DNA of 64,000 nucleotides, taken from positions 16,414,881 to 16,478,880 of the forward strand of contig OY776122.1 in the NCBI GenBank assembly GCA_963675135.1, read 5' to 3'. Both the position numbers and the translations under genes were made by a program. The stretch is from Galeopsis tetrahit (Eukaryota > Streptophyta > Magnoliopsida > Lamiales > Lamiaceae). The notes beneath the pieces were generated by a model. It worked only from the letters and a program-made list of their open reading frames with translations. It did no database searches and had not been told where the DNA came from. Shown one piece after another: positions 43,201-54,992 of the stretch (its first letter is position 1; each line of letters begins with the position of its first letter).

Positions 43201-45172
43201 TAAATGTTTCTTTCTAGGCTATTCTAGAAATAGTAAAGCTTATAGAGTCTATACCCTTAGAACTAACACTGTTCAAGAATCTGTTAACGTTGTGTTTGAT
43301 GATGATAAAGGTCTTACAGATGACAAAGATGAAGAAGATGTATCACAGGTTACTGACACTTCTGAGAATACACTGAAGTCTGAAAATGTTGCACCAAATG
43401 TTAACACATCTGGGTCAACATCTACAGAACAGTTAGCTGTAAATTCACAGAATGATCAGTACATTCCCAAAACGAATCCTTCTTCAAGAATAGGCAAAAG
43501 TCATCCTTCTGACCAGATCATAGGCGATGCTACAGTTGGAGTGCAAACAAGAGGAAGAGTAAGATCAAACAAGGTAAATGTGGTAAGAACAATATGCATG
43601 TCTTCTATGTGTAATGTTGTAAATGTTGAATGCTATTTATCTGAAATTGAACCTAAGAGTGCTAAAGAAGCCTTAACTGATGAAAACTGGATTAATGCTA
43701 TGCATGAAGAACTTGGCCAGTTTGAAAGAAATGAAGTGTGTACACTTGTTCCTAGACCTAGTCATACTAATGTCATTGGAACAAAGTGGATATTCAAGAA
43801 TAAAACTGATGAATCTGGTAATATTGTTAGGAACAAGGCTAGGTTAGTAGCACAAGGTTACACCCAAGTTGAAGGAGTTGATTTTGATGAAACTTTTGCA
43901 CCTGTTGCTAGGATATAATCTATTAGATTACTGCTAGCTATTGCATGTTTTATTGATATTAAACTTCATCAAATGGATGTAAAGGCTGCATTTCTAAATG
44001 GCATATTAAATGAAGAAGCATATGTTGAACAACCTATAGAATTTGAAGATCCATAGTATCCTGATCATGTATATAAACTTAAGAAAGCTTTGTATGGTCT
44101 TAAACAAGCTCCTAGAGCATGGTATGGTAGGCTTACTGACTTTCTTTTGGAATATGGATTTATTAGAGGAGAGGCAGATAGAACTTTGTTCATTAAGCAC
44201 ACTGAAGGAGATTTACTTATTGCTTAAATATATGTTGATGACATTGTGTTTGGTTCTACTTGTGATAAAATGTTGAGTAAATTTGTTGAGGCAATGACTG
44301 CAACATTTGAAATGAGTATGGTTGGAGACTTGAACTATTTTCTAGGTCTTCAAATCAAACAATGCAGTGATGGTATTTTCTTCTCCCAGAGTAAGTATGC
44401 TAAGAACTTGGTTAAAATATTTGGTCTTGAGAATTCAAAACCAATGAAAACTCCTATGGGATCTTCTTTGAAACTTTGCAAAGACAGTGCTGGAACAGAT
44501 GTTGATCCAACACTTTACAGATCCATGATAGGTAGTTTACTGTATTTAAACTTTAGTAGACCAGATATTATGTACAGTGTGTGTGTTTGTGCTAGGTACT
44601 AAGCTAATCCAAAGGAATCTCACCTGAATGCCGTGAAAAGGATTATCAAGTATGTTTCAGGTACAAGTGACCTTGGAATCTGGTATACTAAGGACACCAA
44701 CAACATTTTGATTGGATACAGTGATGCTGATTGGGCTGGAGATATAGATGATAGAAAGAGTACGAGTGGAGGATGTTTCTACATAGGAAACAATCTTGTA
44801 TCATGGCACAACAAGAAGCAGAATTGTGTTTCACAATCTACTGCAGAATCTGAGTATATAGCTGCTGGAAGCTGCTGTACACAACTCTTGTGGCTGAGCA
44901 AGATGTTCCATGACTATGGTATTGAGAATGGTATACTTACAATCTTTTGTGATAATACTAGTGCCATTAACATTTCTAAGAATCCTGTACAACACTCACT
45001 CCCAAAGCATATTAGCATAAGACATCACTTTATGAGAGATTTAGTAGAGAAGAACATTGTGAAGTTGGAGTATATACCTACTGAAAAACAAAATGCTGAC
45101 ATTTTCACTGAGGCATTAGACCATGAGAGATTCTCAATCTTGAGGAAATCTTTTGGCATGAGCACTATCTGA
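40223..45172 (+). pseudogene. SIRE-type gag-pol polyprotein with eight in-frame stops
   Basis: One continuous 1,650-codon frame without a single frameshift, but with premature stops at 40421, 40628, 41438, 42962, 43916, 44054, 44225 and 44600. Gag carries two zinc knuckles, CNACSCYGHYANEC (about 41199) and CHYCFKIGHIRPYC (about 41887). Protease has FDSGCSKHMTG (about 42080). Integrase has LWHQRLGHAN, then HMDLMGP, RTDHGREFENS and PQQNGIVERKN with the DDE residues. RT has KWIFKNK, VDFDETFAPVA, and catalytic YVDDIVFGS (about 44231). RNase H has YSDADWAGD, STAESEYIAA and FCDNTSAI, and the frame ends normally at 45170. Seven of the eight stops sit where relatives have Gln or Arg and are one C-to-T change away. 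Confidence 0.94.
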
Positions 45173-46004
45173 AAAATTCGGATGGATGTTGTCACAAATG
45201 CGCCAGCATTTGGGACAACATCATGGGTTGTAAAAATTTTATAAGTTGAATTTATTTCTTACTTAGTTAAATAATTCCTTTGTAAAATATCTACGAATCT
45301 AAGAACCTTGAAGTGCAAAAATAAACATGTCCTACACCTCTCAAATGCATAAAAATGAGAATGTTATTAGCATACTAAAAGATGTACCAAATCACTGAGT
45401 AACTATGGAGCACGGAGTTCACTACTACGATGCCTTCTTTTCAAAAGGTGATTCTTTGGTAAACACATCAATATATTTGTAATCCATTAAGTAAGTATGG
45501 GGCACGGAGTTCGCTACTACGATGTACTCTACAGGAATAATGGATCAATACAAATTAGATGCTATAACACAAAAAGAAATATATGGTGCAACACAAATGA
45601 AGCAAATTCATGTAAAAACCGTGTTGAGGTGTTTGTAACAGTTTTGAGCACAACATTGCCTGATTCGAATTTATTTTTATTAGTTGTAATTATTTAATTA
45701 TTAATTGGGATTTATTTCATTTTATTTAATTACTGACCCACATTTTTTATTTTTCAGATTATGCGATTTTAATTATTCTGGAAGCTTCTTAATTATCTAA
45801 TTTAATTTAATTAAATTTCCCCACTAATTACCCATGATCTACATTGTGACTAATTATGTGGAGCATGATCGAAAAACTTCTGGATTATTTTCTGGATTAT
45901 TTTGTTGAGTACTAAGTTTTGCAGAATTGTTTATTGGTCGTGTATCTCTTAAAGTTTGTGTATACACTCCTCAAACCTACCTTGAAATTCCAACCGTCCC
46001 TTAA
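45173..46004 (+). other. Spacer between pol and env-like ORF
   Basis: Non-coding. A duplicated segment (CACGGAGTTCACTACTACGATG near 45412 and CACGGAGTTCGCTACTACGATG near 45501, period about 90 bp) is the only structure seen. Confidence 0.6.
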
Positions 46005-49000
46005 ATGGCTGGAAACCGACCTCAATCCCACTCACAATCTCACTCTGATTCGAAGAACTCATCCCTTTCTCACACAAACCCTCTCGAAATCCTTGCTTCC
46101 ATGGATTCTCAGAAATCAACCTCGTCAAATGCTGACTCAAATGTCTCTGCAACACCATCAACAGCCGCTCTCACTCCTCAAACTGCTCCTCAAACCGTTC
46201 CACCAACAACCAACATCCCTCAAGATGCAACTGTCGAACAGTTCAATAAGGCTATCGAAGAAGTGTCTGATTCTCTTCGAACAACTGGCCATCTGCCCGT
46301 GATGACATTTGGAGATATCACAGTGGATATCTCAAGCTATTTGGCTGATCAAACCGCCCAAATGGTTGCTGCTTCAAAAAGCCCTAAATCACCTACTGTT
46401 CACAACCCGCAAGATGAAAACGAGGAGGTTGCTGCTAAAGAAGAAGCTACTGCTACTTCCGAACCTGAAGAAGTTGAAATGGAGGATGCAAACAACTCTG
46501 AAGATGGTACAAACTCTTCACTCTCAGTTTCTGATGAATCTGCTCCCATTCCTTTCAAGAAGAATGCGCAGAAAGGGAAAAGACAGAGAAGTCCTGTACA
46601 AAGAAGGAGATCATACCGCGTATTCACTCGTGTGGATTATTCTGAATCCATGAGGAAGAAGAAGAAAGTTGGAGCTGAAGCTGCTGAACCCATCCAAGTG
46701 TTCACAGACTCTGAAGAAGAAGCTCCTGTTGCTGTTGAGAAAATTAAAAAGGCTGTTGCTGAGAAACGCAAGAAAGCTGTTGTTGAAAGGAAGAAGAAAG
46801 TTGTTGCTGATCCCAAAGGCAAAGGGAAGGCCAAGATGATTACTGAAGATGAACCTGCAAAATCAGATTCCAATTCTGATTCTGATGTGTGTTTAAGAGA
46901 TATTCTGAATTCTCTTAAGAAAAATGCTGAGCCCAAAGGCAAAGGGAAGGCCAAGATGATTACTGAAGATGAACCTGCAAAATCAGATTCCAATTCTGAT
47001 TCTGCTGTGTTCGAAGAACTCATCCCTTTCTCACACAAACCCTCTCGAAATCCTTGCTTCCATGGCTTCTCAGAAATCAACCTCGTCAAATGCTGACTCA
47101 AATGTCTCTGCAACACCATCAATAACCGCTCTCACTCCTCAAACTGCTCCTCAAACCGTTCCACCAACAACCAACATCCCTCAAGATGCAACTGTCGAAC
47201 AGTTCAACAAGGCTATCGAAGAAGTGTCTGATTCTCTTCGAACAACTGGCCATCTGCCCGTGATGACATTTGGAGATATCACAGTGGATATCTCAAGCTA
47301 TTTGGCTGATCAAACCGCCCAAATGGTTGCTGCTTCAAAAAGCCCTAAATCACCTACTGTTCACAACTCGCAAGCTAAAAATGAGGAGGTTACTGCTGAA
47401 GAAGAAGCTACTGCTACTTCCGACCCTGAAGATGTTGAAATGGAGGATGCAAACATCTCTGAAGACGGTACAAACTCTTCACTCTCTGTTTCTGATGAAT
47501 CTGCCCCCATTCCTTTCAAGAAGAATGCACAAAAAGGGAAAAGACAGAGGAGTCCTGTACAAAGAAGAAGATCATACCGTGTGTTCACTCGTGTGGATTA
47601 TTCTGAATCCATGAGGAAGAAGAAGAAAGCTGGAGCTGAAGCTGTTGAACCCATCCAAGTGTTCACAGACTCTGAAGAAGAAGCTCTTGTTTCTGTTGAG
47701 AAAATTAAAAAGGTTGTTGCTGAGAAACCCAAGAAAGCTACTGTTGAAAGGAGAAAGAAAGCTGCTGCTGATCCCAAAGGCAAAGGGAAGGCCAAGATGA
47801 TTGCTGAAAATGAACGTGCAAAATCAGATTCCAATTCTGATTCTGATGTGTGTTTAAGAGATATTCTGAATTCTCTTAAGAAAAATGCTGAGCATTTTGC
47901 TGCTGCAAAGGAAGCTGCACCAGAACCTGAAGATGATGGCAGTGGTGATAGCTCTTCCAGTGCAGAAAGCAGCTCTAAGGAAAGCTCTGCTAAAGATTCC
48001 ACATCAAGCTCTAATGACCTTGCTTCTGAAGAGGAAGGTAATTCTGATTCTCTTGAGACTCTAGAGAATAGGTTGGCTATTTATTCTAAGAGGAAACTGC
48101 TGATAGAGAAGAGAATTAATATACCTGATTTTGAAAGTAAAGGCATGAGTAGTTTCTTAGAGGAAATGAATTTGATGCATGCTGTGAATTTTGGTGAATC
48201 ATTCTTGACAAATTGGGCTTATGAATTTTATGCTTGCATGAAGAAGAGTACTGGTAGGAGATCATTTAAGTGGTATTGGACTGTTAATTTTAGGGTGAAG
48301 GATGTACCTTTTACTCCTGAGTTGATAAATGAGTTTCTGCATATTCCCAATGTTGAGGTGGATGAAGAACCTGACACGGATGTGGTAATTGCTGCTATAA
48401 CTGGTGGTAGGGTAGTTAAGTGGACTAGACAGATGCTAGCCAAAGACCCTACTTCTCTACATTCTGTGTTATACAAACTCATTATCTACAACTGGATCCC
48501 CACTACAAATACCACCAAGATCACAAAAGACCAAGCTGTTCTTATGTATAGGATCTCTGTGCTTAAGAAGTTCAATTTAGGCCTCACTATCTTCCACCAT
48601 ATGATGAGATTTACTGGAAAAGTTTCTGAAAAGGGCAACCTACCCTATCCTGTTCTGATTTTAAATTACTTGAGGCATCATGACTTTGTTGCCAAGAACA
48701 CTGATGTGTTGAGGGGGAGAGTTCCATTACTGGCCATAGCTCCTGCCTTACTCACTGGGGATAGAGTAATTGATCTGCCTTTGACTGCTCCTGGTACTGA
48801 TCATCAACACATGCCTTCAACTACTGAACATCAGCAAAGACCCTCAACTTCTGATCATCCAGATCAAGACAGAGAAATGCACCCCCAAATGTTGAGAACA
48901 TCCGTATTAACATTTCTGGTAATGTGTATCTTTCACAAGAATTCATCAAACTACAGCTCAACCACTTGCAGGAAACAATTGATGAACTACAGTTTCTTAA

Positions 49001-49259
49001 GAATAGATGGACCAGTATGCTTTCACCTACAATAGGGGGAGTACCACCACCATCAAACTCCAATGTGGTGATTGAAGAGTTGAATGATGATGGAGTTCCT
49101 GCTGCTGCTGGTGGTGAACCTGATGCTGCTAATGCTGGAGTAACAGATGTAGTTGCACATCTTGCATCTACTTACTTTGTGGATGAAGCTGATGATGATG
49201 CTGCTGAGATGGACACCATTGATGAACAGGGACAAGCTACAAGACAGGGGGAGATCTGA
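46005..49259 (+). pseudogene. SIRE env-like ORF, broken by its own tandem duplication
   Basis: The ORF follows pol, as in SIRE elements. The N-terminal half is Ser/Pro/Thr- and then Lys/Glu-rich. The C-terminal half (about 48060-48780) holds the conserved globular region of SIRE ORF3 proteins (FGESFLTNWAYEFYACMKK, DVPFTPELINEFLHIPNVEV, VAKNTDVLRGRVPLL). It is not a proven envelope protein and I see no convincing membrane helix. A 961-bp direct duplication (46050 versus 47011) is not a multiple of three and throws the second copy out of frame; the first frame stops at 47094. A further frameshift near 48887 separates the last 110 codons (48924-49259), which are acidic and end normally. Confidence 0.85.
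46050..47010 (+). repeat. 961-bp tandem duplication in the env-like ORF (first copy)
   Basis: TCGAAGAACTCATCCCTTTC at 46050 recurs at 47011, and the following roughly 880 bp run in parallel with only scattered differences. Nested inside is a shorter duplication of period 120 (CCCAAAGGCAAAGGGAAGGC at 46812 and 46932). Confidence 0.92.
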
Positions 49260-49834
49260 TTTCATAATGGCGGCTGTTTATGCCATTTATTCAGTTCAAT
49301 CTCTGTAACTAATGTTTAAGTATTCTGAAATTCTGATACACTTGTTATTTATTTTCTTAGATGATAGGCTATTTTTGTTTACAACTTGCTTAATTATGGT
49401 GATATTTGTTTACTGCCTTTGCTTAATTTGTTTACAGGTTACCATGTGTTTACTGCAGGTTGTTTAGTCTTAGTTTCTGTCCATTTGTTTTGTTTATTAT
49501 TTTTGCTCTTATGTTTGTTATTTTGTTTTTGTCAGTGTCTTACTTAGATTCTAAGTTAATTCTTTTCCAGTTCAACTTATGATCTTAGTAAAGTTACTTA
49601 TGTTGTGAGTAAGTGTACTGTTTATGCTTATTCTATTTTGGATAAAATTGTTTTGATCCTTTGACACGGATTATTATGAAATTATCCTTGATCTTCATTT
49701 GATTTGATCTGACGGTTACAACAGGTATTGACTTGACTAGTACTTAGCAATGATGTCAACCTCAACTAAGTACATAAAACTGAGTATGTATAGAAATATA
49801 TGTGCATCAGGTGTGTTGTAGTCGAAAGGTCAAA
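49260..49834 (+). other. 3' untranslated region of the SIRE-type element
   Basis: Non-coding and T-rich, up to the polypurine tract. The run GTTTACTGC/GTTTACAGG recurs near 49400-49450. Confidence 0.55.
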
Positions 49835-49845
49835 TTGGGGGAGAT
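49835..49845 (+). promoter_or_regulatory. Polypurine tract of the SIRE-type element
   Basis: TTGGGGGAGAT directly precedes the 3' LTR start TGTAGATG. Confidence 0.88.
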
Positions 49846-50697
49846 TGTAGATGTTGTTAATTCTTAAATGCCTTAACATTATCAACAACATCTTAATTTG
49901 ACCTTTCGAGATTTTTTCTAAGTCTTTTCTGAAATGCTACATTAAATGTTGATCTAAATGTTGTCACATTTCTAGCAGGATCTAAAAGCTTCTAAAAGGA
50001 TCTGGAACCTGGAAGATTCCAGAACATTGCAGAACGTGCTAGACCACCTTGGAACCATTTAGAACGACCTGGAGCATGCTAGAAGGATCTTAAAAGATCA
50101 TGGAAGTTGAGCTCCTAAAAAATAGGACCTCAATGTGGAAGCCTCTAGAATTCGCATACCACCTCTATAAATACCGATTGAAGGCTTCATAATTCAGTGT
50201 GTTCTATTCAAGCAATATCCTAGACCGAGCGTTCATCCCTGTTAGGAAATTGTGGCCAATAGTTCTACATTTTAGATCATACGTTGTATACCACCCGTAT
50301 GGCTGTGTGTCTTCTTATCTATTGAGAGTGTAATCATTAGATAGACTAGGCATTTCGACAGTGTATAATTTATACACTTAGTTCATTTTCTAGACTTGGC
50401 ACCTGCCTCGTTTATAGTTTCGTTGTGAAAATTATTGTTGTAACATTTCACACAACATTTGTACTTGAAGATAAGTATTGATTTACGCCATAAGGCAGAC
50501 ATATATTTTTATTTATAAAATCTATGTTAAAAATATTTCCATTGTGTCTCGTTTGTTTTTAGTGTTTCAAGTCTTCCGCTGTGTATCTTAATTTCTGATA
50601 TTCTGTTAGAGTCAGTGTTGCACTATTTGTCTCAACATTATGTGCAACATTTATCTACTTATACTTAAACACTTTTATACACCCCAGCACACTTTCA
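49846..50697 (+). repeat. 3' LTR of the SIRE-type element
   Basis: 852 bp, uninterrupted; differs from the 5' LTR by about 18 substitutions and two small indels by eye, plus the LINE insertion absent here. Confidence 0.92.
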
Positions 50698-50702
50698 AAA
50701 CT

Positions 50703-51433
50703 CCGTTACCAACCTCAACTCGTCTTTCCCTCTTGGATGGGACGCCTCTAGTTGATGCCACTCAATATCGTCAAGTACTTGGAAGTCTACAATATCTTCA
50801 ACTCAACAGGCCCGACATTGCTTTTGCTGTTCATAAGTTGTCTCAGTTCATGCATGCACCGATTGCTACTCACTGGGGAGCCGTTAAACGTCTTCTGCGT
50901 TATTTGAATGACACTAGAGATGTGGTGATCACCTTGAAATCTGACTCATCCTTTTCTCTACACTGTTTCACTGATGCTGATTGGGCAGACAACAGTGATG
51001 ATCGTACCTCTACAAGTGCTTATATTGTCTTTCTTTGAGCTAATCCCATCTCATGGTCCTCTAAGAAACCAAAATCTGTTGCTCGTTCCTCTATAGAAGC
51101 CGAGTATCGTGCCATTGCATCTGCTGCCTCTGAAGTTCAATGGTTAAAATCTCTGTTTGGCGAATTGAACTTCTCAGTCTCATCCCTTCCTGCTATCTAA
51201 TGTGACAATATTGGTGTCACTTATCTGTGTTCCAATCCTGTCTTTCACTCTCGCATGAAGCATATTGTAATTGATTTCCACTTTGTTCGTGACTTGATCA
51301 AGACTTCTCAGCTTCGAGTGTCTCATGTTTCGTCTATAGACCAACTTGTTGATGCCCTTATCAAGCCTCTCCCTCTTTCTCGCCTACAACTGTTAATGTC
51401 CAAGATTGGACTCTCCTACGGTGCGAGAGGGCG
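50703..51433 (+). pseudogene. Ale-type copia RT end and RNase H
   Basis: Resumes the Ale polyprotein after the SIRE insertion: DATQYRQVLGSLQYLQLNRP, HCFTDADWADNSDDRTSTSA, a TGA stop at 51036, then SSIEAEYRAIASAASEVQWL, another stop near 51198, and HIVIDFHFVRDLI. The purine-rich GGTGCGAGAGGGCG at its end is the polypurine tract next to the 3' LTR. Confidence 0.9.
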
Positions 51434-51581
51434 TATTAGAAATATATATTAAATATTATCTTATAAATATTTAGTCAATGTATCCCTTAAATATATGCTT
51501 GACTATAGGCTTAATATATGTATATAACTCTTGTACAGACTACGTCTCAATCAATGAAAATATATTTTCTCATTCTCTATA
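51434..51581 (+). repeat. 3' LTR of the Ale-type copia element
   Basis: 148 bp, TATTAGAAATATATATTAAA to CTCATTCTCTATA, partner of 27812-27947, followed by the GTTGC target copy. Confidence 0.9.
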
Positions 51582-52602
51582 GTTGCTAGTCCTTGTTAAT
51601 TTAGAGTGGGGAAATTAAAAAAATTGGGCCACAATTAATTAATTTTTATTTTACCTAAGATTAAAAAAAAAAAAGGTCATTTTGGGGTACTGCTGCATTC
51701 GTGATTCGCCCCTAATTTTACGAATCTCTTTTCATGCGCATTAACACTTTCTTTTAGGGGTGGGAAAATATACCGAAATTTGGTATACCGGGCTTATTGT
51801 ATCGAAAAATACCGAAATTATCGATATTTTCGGTATACCGAAATTTTCGGTATGGTATCGATATTTTCGATATGATAACGGTATGAAAAATGGTCATACA
51901 GCGGTATTTCGGTATATACCGAAAATTTCGGTAAGTTCGGTATACCGAAATATCGAAATATTAATAAAATAATTATTTAATAATATAATTAAAATTTTAA
52001 ATTAAAAAATAATTTTTATATGACTCTACAGCTACTTACGAGTTATGCACTTATGCTTATGCTTATATTAGTATAAAAAAAAAGGGAAAACATTAATTTT
52101 TTTAACTTCCCTCTTCGACCCTCCCTCTTCGAAAGAGAAAAAAATAAACCCTAGCCTTGCGCCGCTTGCACCGTCCACACTCCTGCGTCGCAGCCTCTGC
52201 ACGGCCCCACGTCGCTGCCGCTGCACGACCCCACATCGCCTCCTCTATACGCTGCTCGCGTCACCGCCTCTTTACGTTGGCCGCGTCACCGCCTCTGCAC
52301 GCTGCCCACCACCGGCTCAATACCTTGCTAGACATCCGTGTCAAACACATAAGGTAATTGGATTTTGAATTTTGGATTGATAATTTGGTATGACTGTATG
52401 TGTGTAATTGTATGAGTTCAGTTCAATCAATTGGTATATATTTTGGATTTTGTAGTTATTGGTAATTGCCTAATTGGTTTACTAGGTCTCGCAAATCACA
52501 AAAATCAACCCCAAACAGAATTAGGTAGATTAACAAGAGAAGAGAAAATGGGGCATTTTGAAATTGGTATATTCCAATCAGAAAAAAAAAAAAAAACTAA
52601 TA

Positions 52603-52836
52603 CTCCCTCCGTCCGCCTATAAGTTTCCCATTTTACCATTTTGGTTCGTCCGTCTATAAGCTTCTCATACCCTTTTTGGTAAGTACTTTTTCTTACATAT
52701 CACTTTATATCTTATTTTTTCTCTCCATCTCTCTCCTTCTTCCAATCACATCATTTGTACTATATCTATTATTTAATCACTTTTCTTAATCTATGTGCCA
52801 AAAAGTAACGGGAAGCTTATAGGCGGACGGAGGGAG
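52603..52836. mobile_element. Stowaway-like MITE
   Basis: 234 bp with long inverted ends CTCCCTCCGTCCGCCTATAA and complement, flanked by TA (52601-52602 and 52837-52838). Confidence 0.9.
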
Positions 52837-52838
52837 TA

Positions 52839-54984
52839 TTACCTAGTCATAAATTCGATCTCCATTGTCGATAAAAAATGAATAGGAAAAGAAGTAGGAG
52901 TGAGCACCGCGCGCAGCGATCTGCAACTTCGTCAACCGCCGCCTGTAACTCCTTCGGCTGCGATCTGCAAATCCATCGGCCGATCTGCAAATCCTCCTCT
53001 TACGGCCGCCTACCCGTCGCGCCTTGTGTGAAGACGAAGGGTCCCGTCGTCCCGGGCACGCTGCCGCTGACCCATCACCACTGGTTCGGATTTTCGACAA
53101 TGGAGAAAGAAAAAAAAAGATCTGCAGTTGAATTGGATTGAAGATGAATATTGAATTTGCAGTTTTTACTTCAGTTTTGATCGAATCTGCAGGAACTTTT
53201 TGAAATCAAATTTTGGAAATTCGAAATTTGGAAATTCGGAGACTTTTCGATTCTATGACCTAATATTCAGGAATTTCATAATTTGCAAAGATTATGGAAA
53301 TTAAATATCTGATTTAATTTTTAATTTCGAAAATTTATAACAATTTGTATACTAAGGGTAATTTTGGTTTTTTTGGATCAAATTGAAGCGAATAGATAAA
53401 ATTTCAAGTAACTTTTTCAATTTGTTGAATGGGTTGTGATAATGACTCTATTGATAAAAATTCTCAAAAAAGAGTAACATAAAAAGAAAGAATTAATGAC
53501 AATTAATTAGTTGTCATTTGTCAAACATATCATTATCAACAATAAAAAAAAAAAAAAAAAGGGTCACGATGATGATGAAAATGATGAAAAAAACTAATCA
53601 ATGGCCAATAATGTTTTTCACCTAACCTAATCTTCAAAGTATAGAGTTAGATTTAACACAAACATAAATATTAAAAAATGGATAAAATTACCCTTCGTTC
53701 TCAACTTCAATGTTAACCTTTTATAATGTATTCCTTCTACAACAACAGTCTCAACAACGTGTATACGGACCACAAAAGCAATGATATCTTACAAAAATAT
53801 TGTACAAATTATAAAAGTATTATATACGGTGTAGTAGCGACAAAGTATTATAAAAAATAAATTTACAATATAAATAATGTAATTTTTTTTTTAATTTACC
53901 TAATGGATATTTAGCTTCATCTTGACCAAACAATTTTTTATTTCTTCAAAACTCTCGAAAGTGTAAGGAGATTTTAATAACTCTATATCTGAACAACACT
54001 GAACATAGTATTGTTCTGGAATTGAAGCTTATAAAGGTTATTGGTTGCCAATAATTTTTCAGTGTTAATTGACTGATTTTTTTTTTTGTATAATATAACT
54101 TGAGCCTTCTCGAACCTTATTCTCAAAATTTTAAATTAGAAATTTTCGAATAGTAGCATGAATTTTGAAGTCTATATTAAATATTAATTATATATTTTTT
54201 AATATAATAAATCTATTTAAACGGTATTAGAATAAGATAAAATAAAAGAGTTGTCGGAAAAATAGTATTATAAAAAAAAATTGTCGCCTTAAATCATTAC
54301 TCATAATGTACCATGCCCTTACAACCTTGACCTTAATTGTCCATTGTTCCTTAACTGGACTGAATGTTTGAAATTGATGAGATATGGACAACATTTTCTT
54401 ACAAAAAAATTTACTATCAATCTAAATAAATTGTTAGATAAATTGACTGAAAAATGTGATTTAGTTAAATTTTACTATATATTCTTTATAAATTACTTAA
54501 AAAAATATAAATTATTTATCTCTGAACAAACCTTTTAGAAGTTGATTCAAAATTTCTTTTAAAAGAGCATTAATTTTAATATTTTGATTAGAAAATCAAC
54601 TTTCTTAAAACTCATCATTTAATAGTCTATAATTGTGGATATATAATTGTTTAAATTATGCAAAATAACAAAGGTTTTAATTGTGACGATTATTTAAGTG
54701 TTATATTATGCTTAATTTTTTTCTTCTTAAATGTAATAAAATGTGTTTAAATATTTTATACTGAAAATTTGGAACAACTTTAGACATTTTAAAATTCAGA
54801 TTTAATTATGATATTACTTTAGTCGTTTTTTAAAATAAAAATTGAGTTTCTAATTTAGATTTAATAAATGTTTAACTAATACTTATACTTAATTGATTAA
54901 ATTATGCAAGATAATAATGACTTTAATTGTCTTTAATGTGGTTATAAAACTCCATAATTTCTGGAGATAATAAAATAAATGTAA
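52839..54984. other. AT-rich DNA inside the presumed hAT intron
   Basis: A GC-rich patch at 52900-53090 has open frames on both strands but no recognisable protein. The rest is AT-rich with no bounded element. Confidence 0.45.
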
Positions 54985-54992
54985 CGTACAGA

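Larger units (their letters stand above)
37687..50697 (+). mobile_element. SIRE/Maximus-type Ty1/copia element with env-like ORF
   Basis: LTRs start TGTAGATG and end CACACTTTCA, and the element is flanked by AAACT (37682-37686 and 50698-50702). Order: 5' LTR (interrupted by a LINE), primer site, gag with two zinc knuckles, protease, integrase, RT, RNase H, spacer, env-like ORF, polypurine tract, 3' LTR. Two gag knuckles and an ORF after pol are known SIRE traits. By eye the LTRs differ at about 2% outside indels. Confidence 0.94.
27812..51581 (+). mobile_element. Ale/Retrofit-type Ty1/copia element expanded by nested insertions
   Basis: Near-identical short LTRs at 27812-27947 and 51434-51581 are flanked by the 5-bp duplication GTTGC (27807-27811 and 51582-51586), which fixes the limits of the original insertion. 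Coding fragments between them run in order gag, protease, integrase, RT, RNase H on the plus strand, interrupted at 28841, 30851 and 37687 by other elements. After removing the insertions about 3.2 kb remains, less than a full element, because the integrase C-terminus and the first part of RT are deleted. Confidence 0.92.

Noticed and set aside
40421..44602. Separate small genes within the SIRE region
   Set aside because: All pieces are in one frame and collinear with a gag-pol polyprotein; the gaps are single stop codons.
46309..46653. Leu-rich alternative frame and its copy at 47270-47614
   Set aside because: Shadow of the env-like ORF; duplicated only because the ORF is duplicated.
52843..53141. 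Open frames around 53 kb on both strands
   Set aside because: GC-rich patch with no domain; frames on both strands are equally open.
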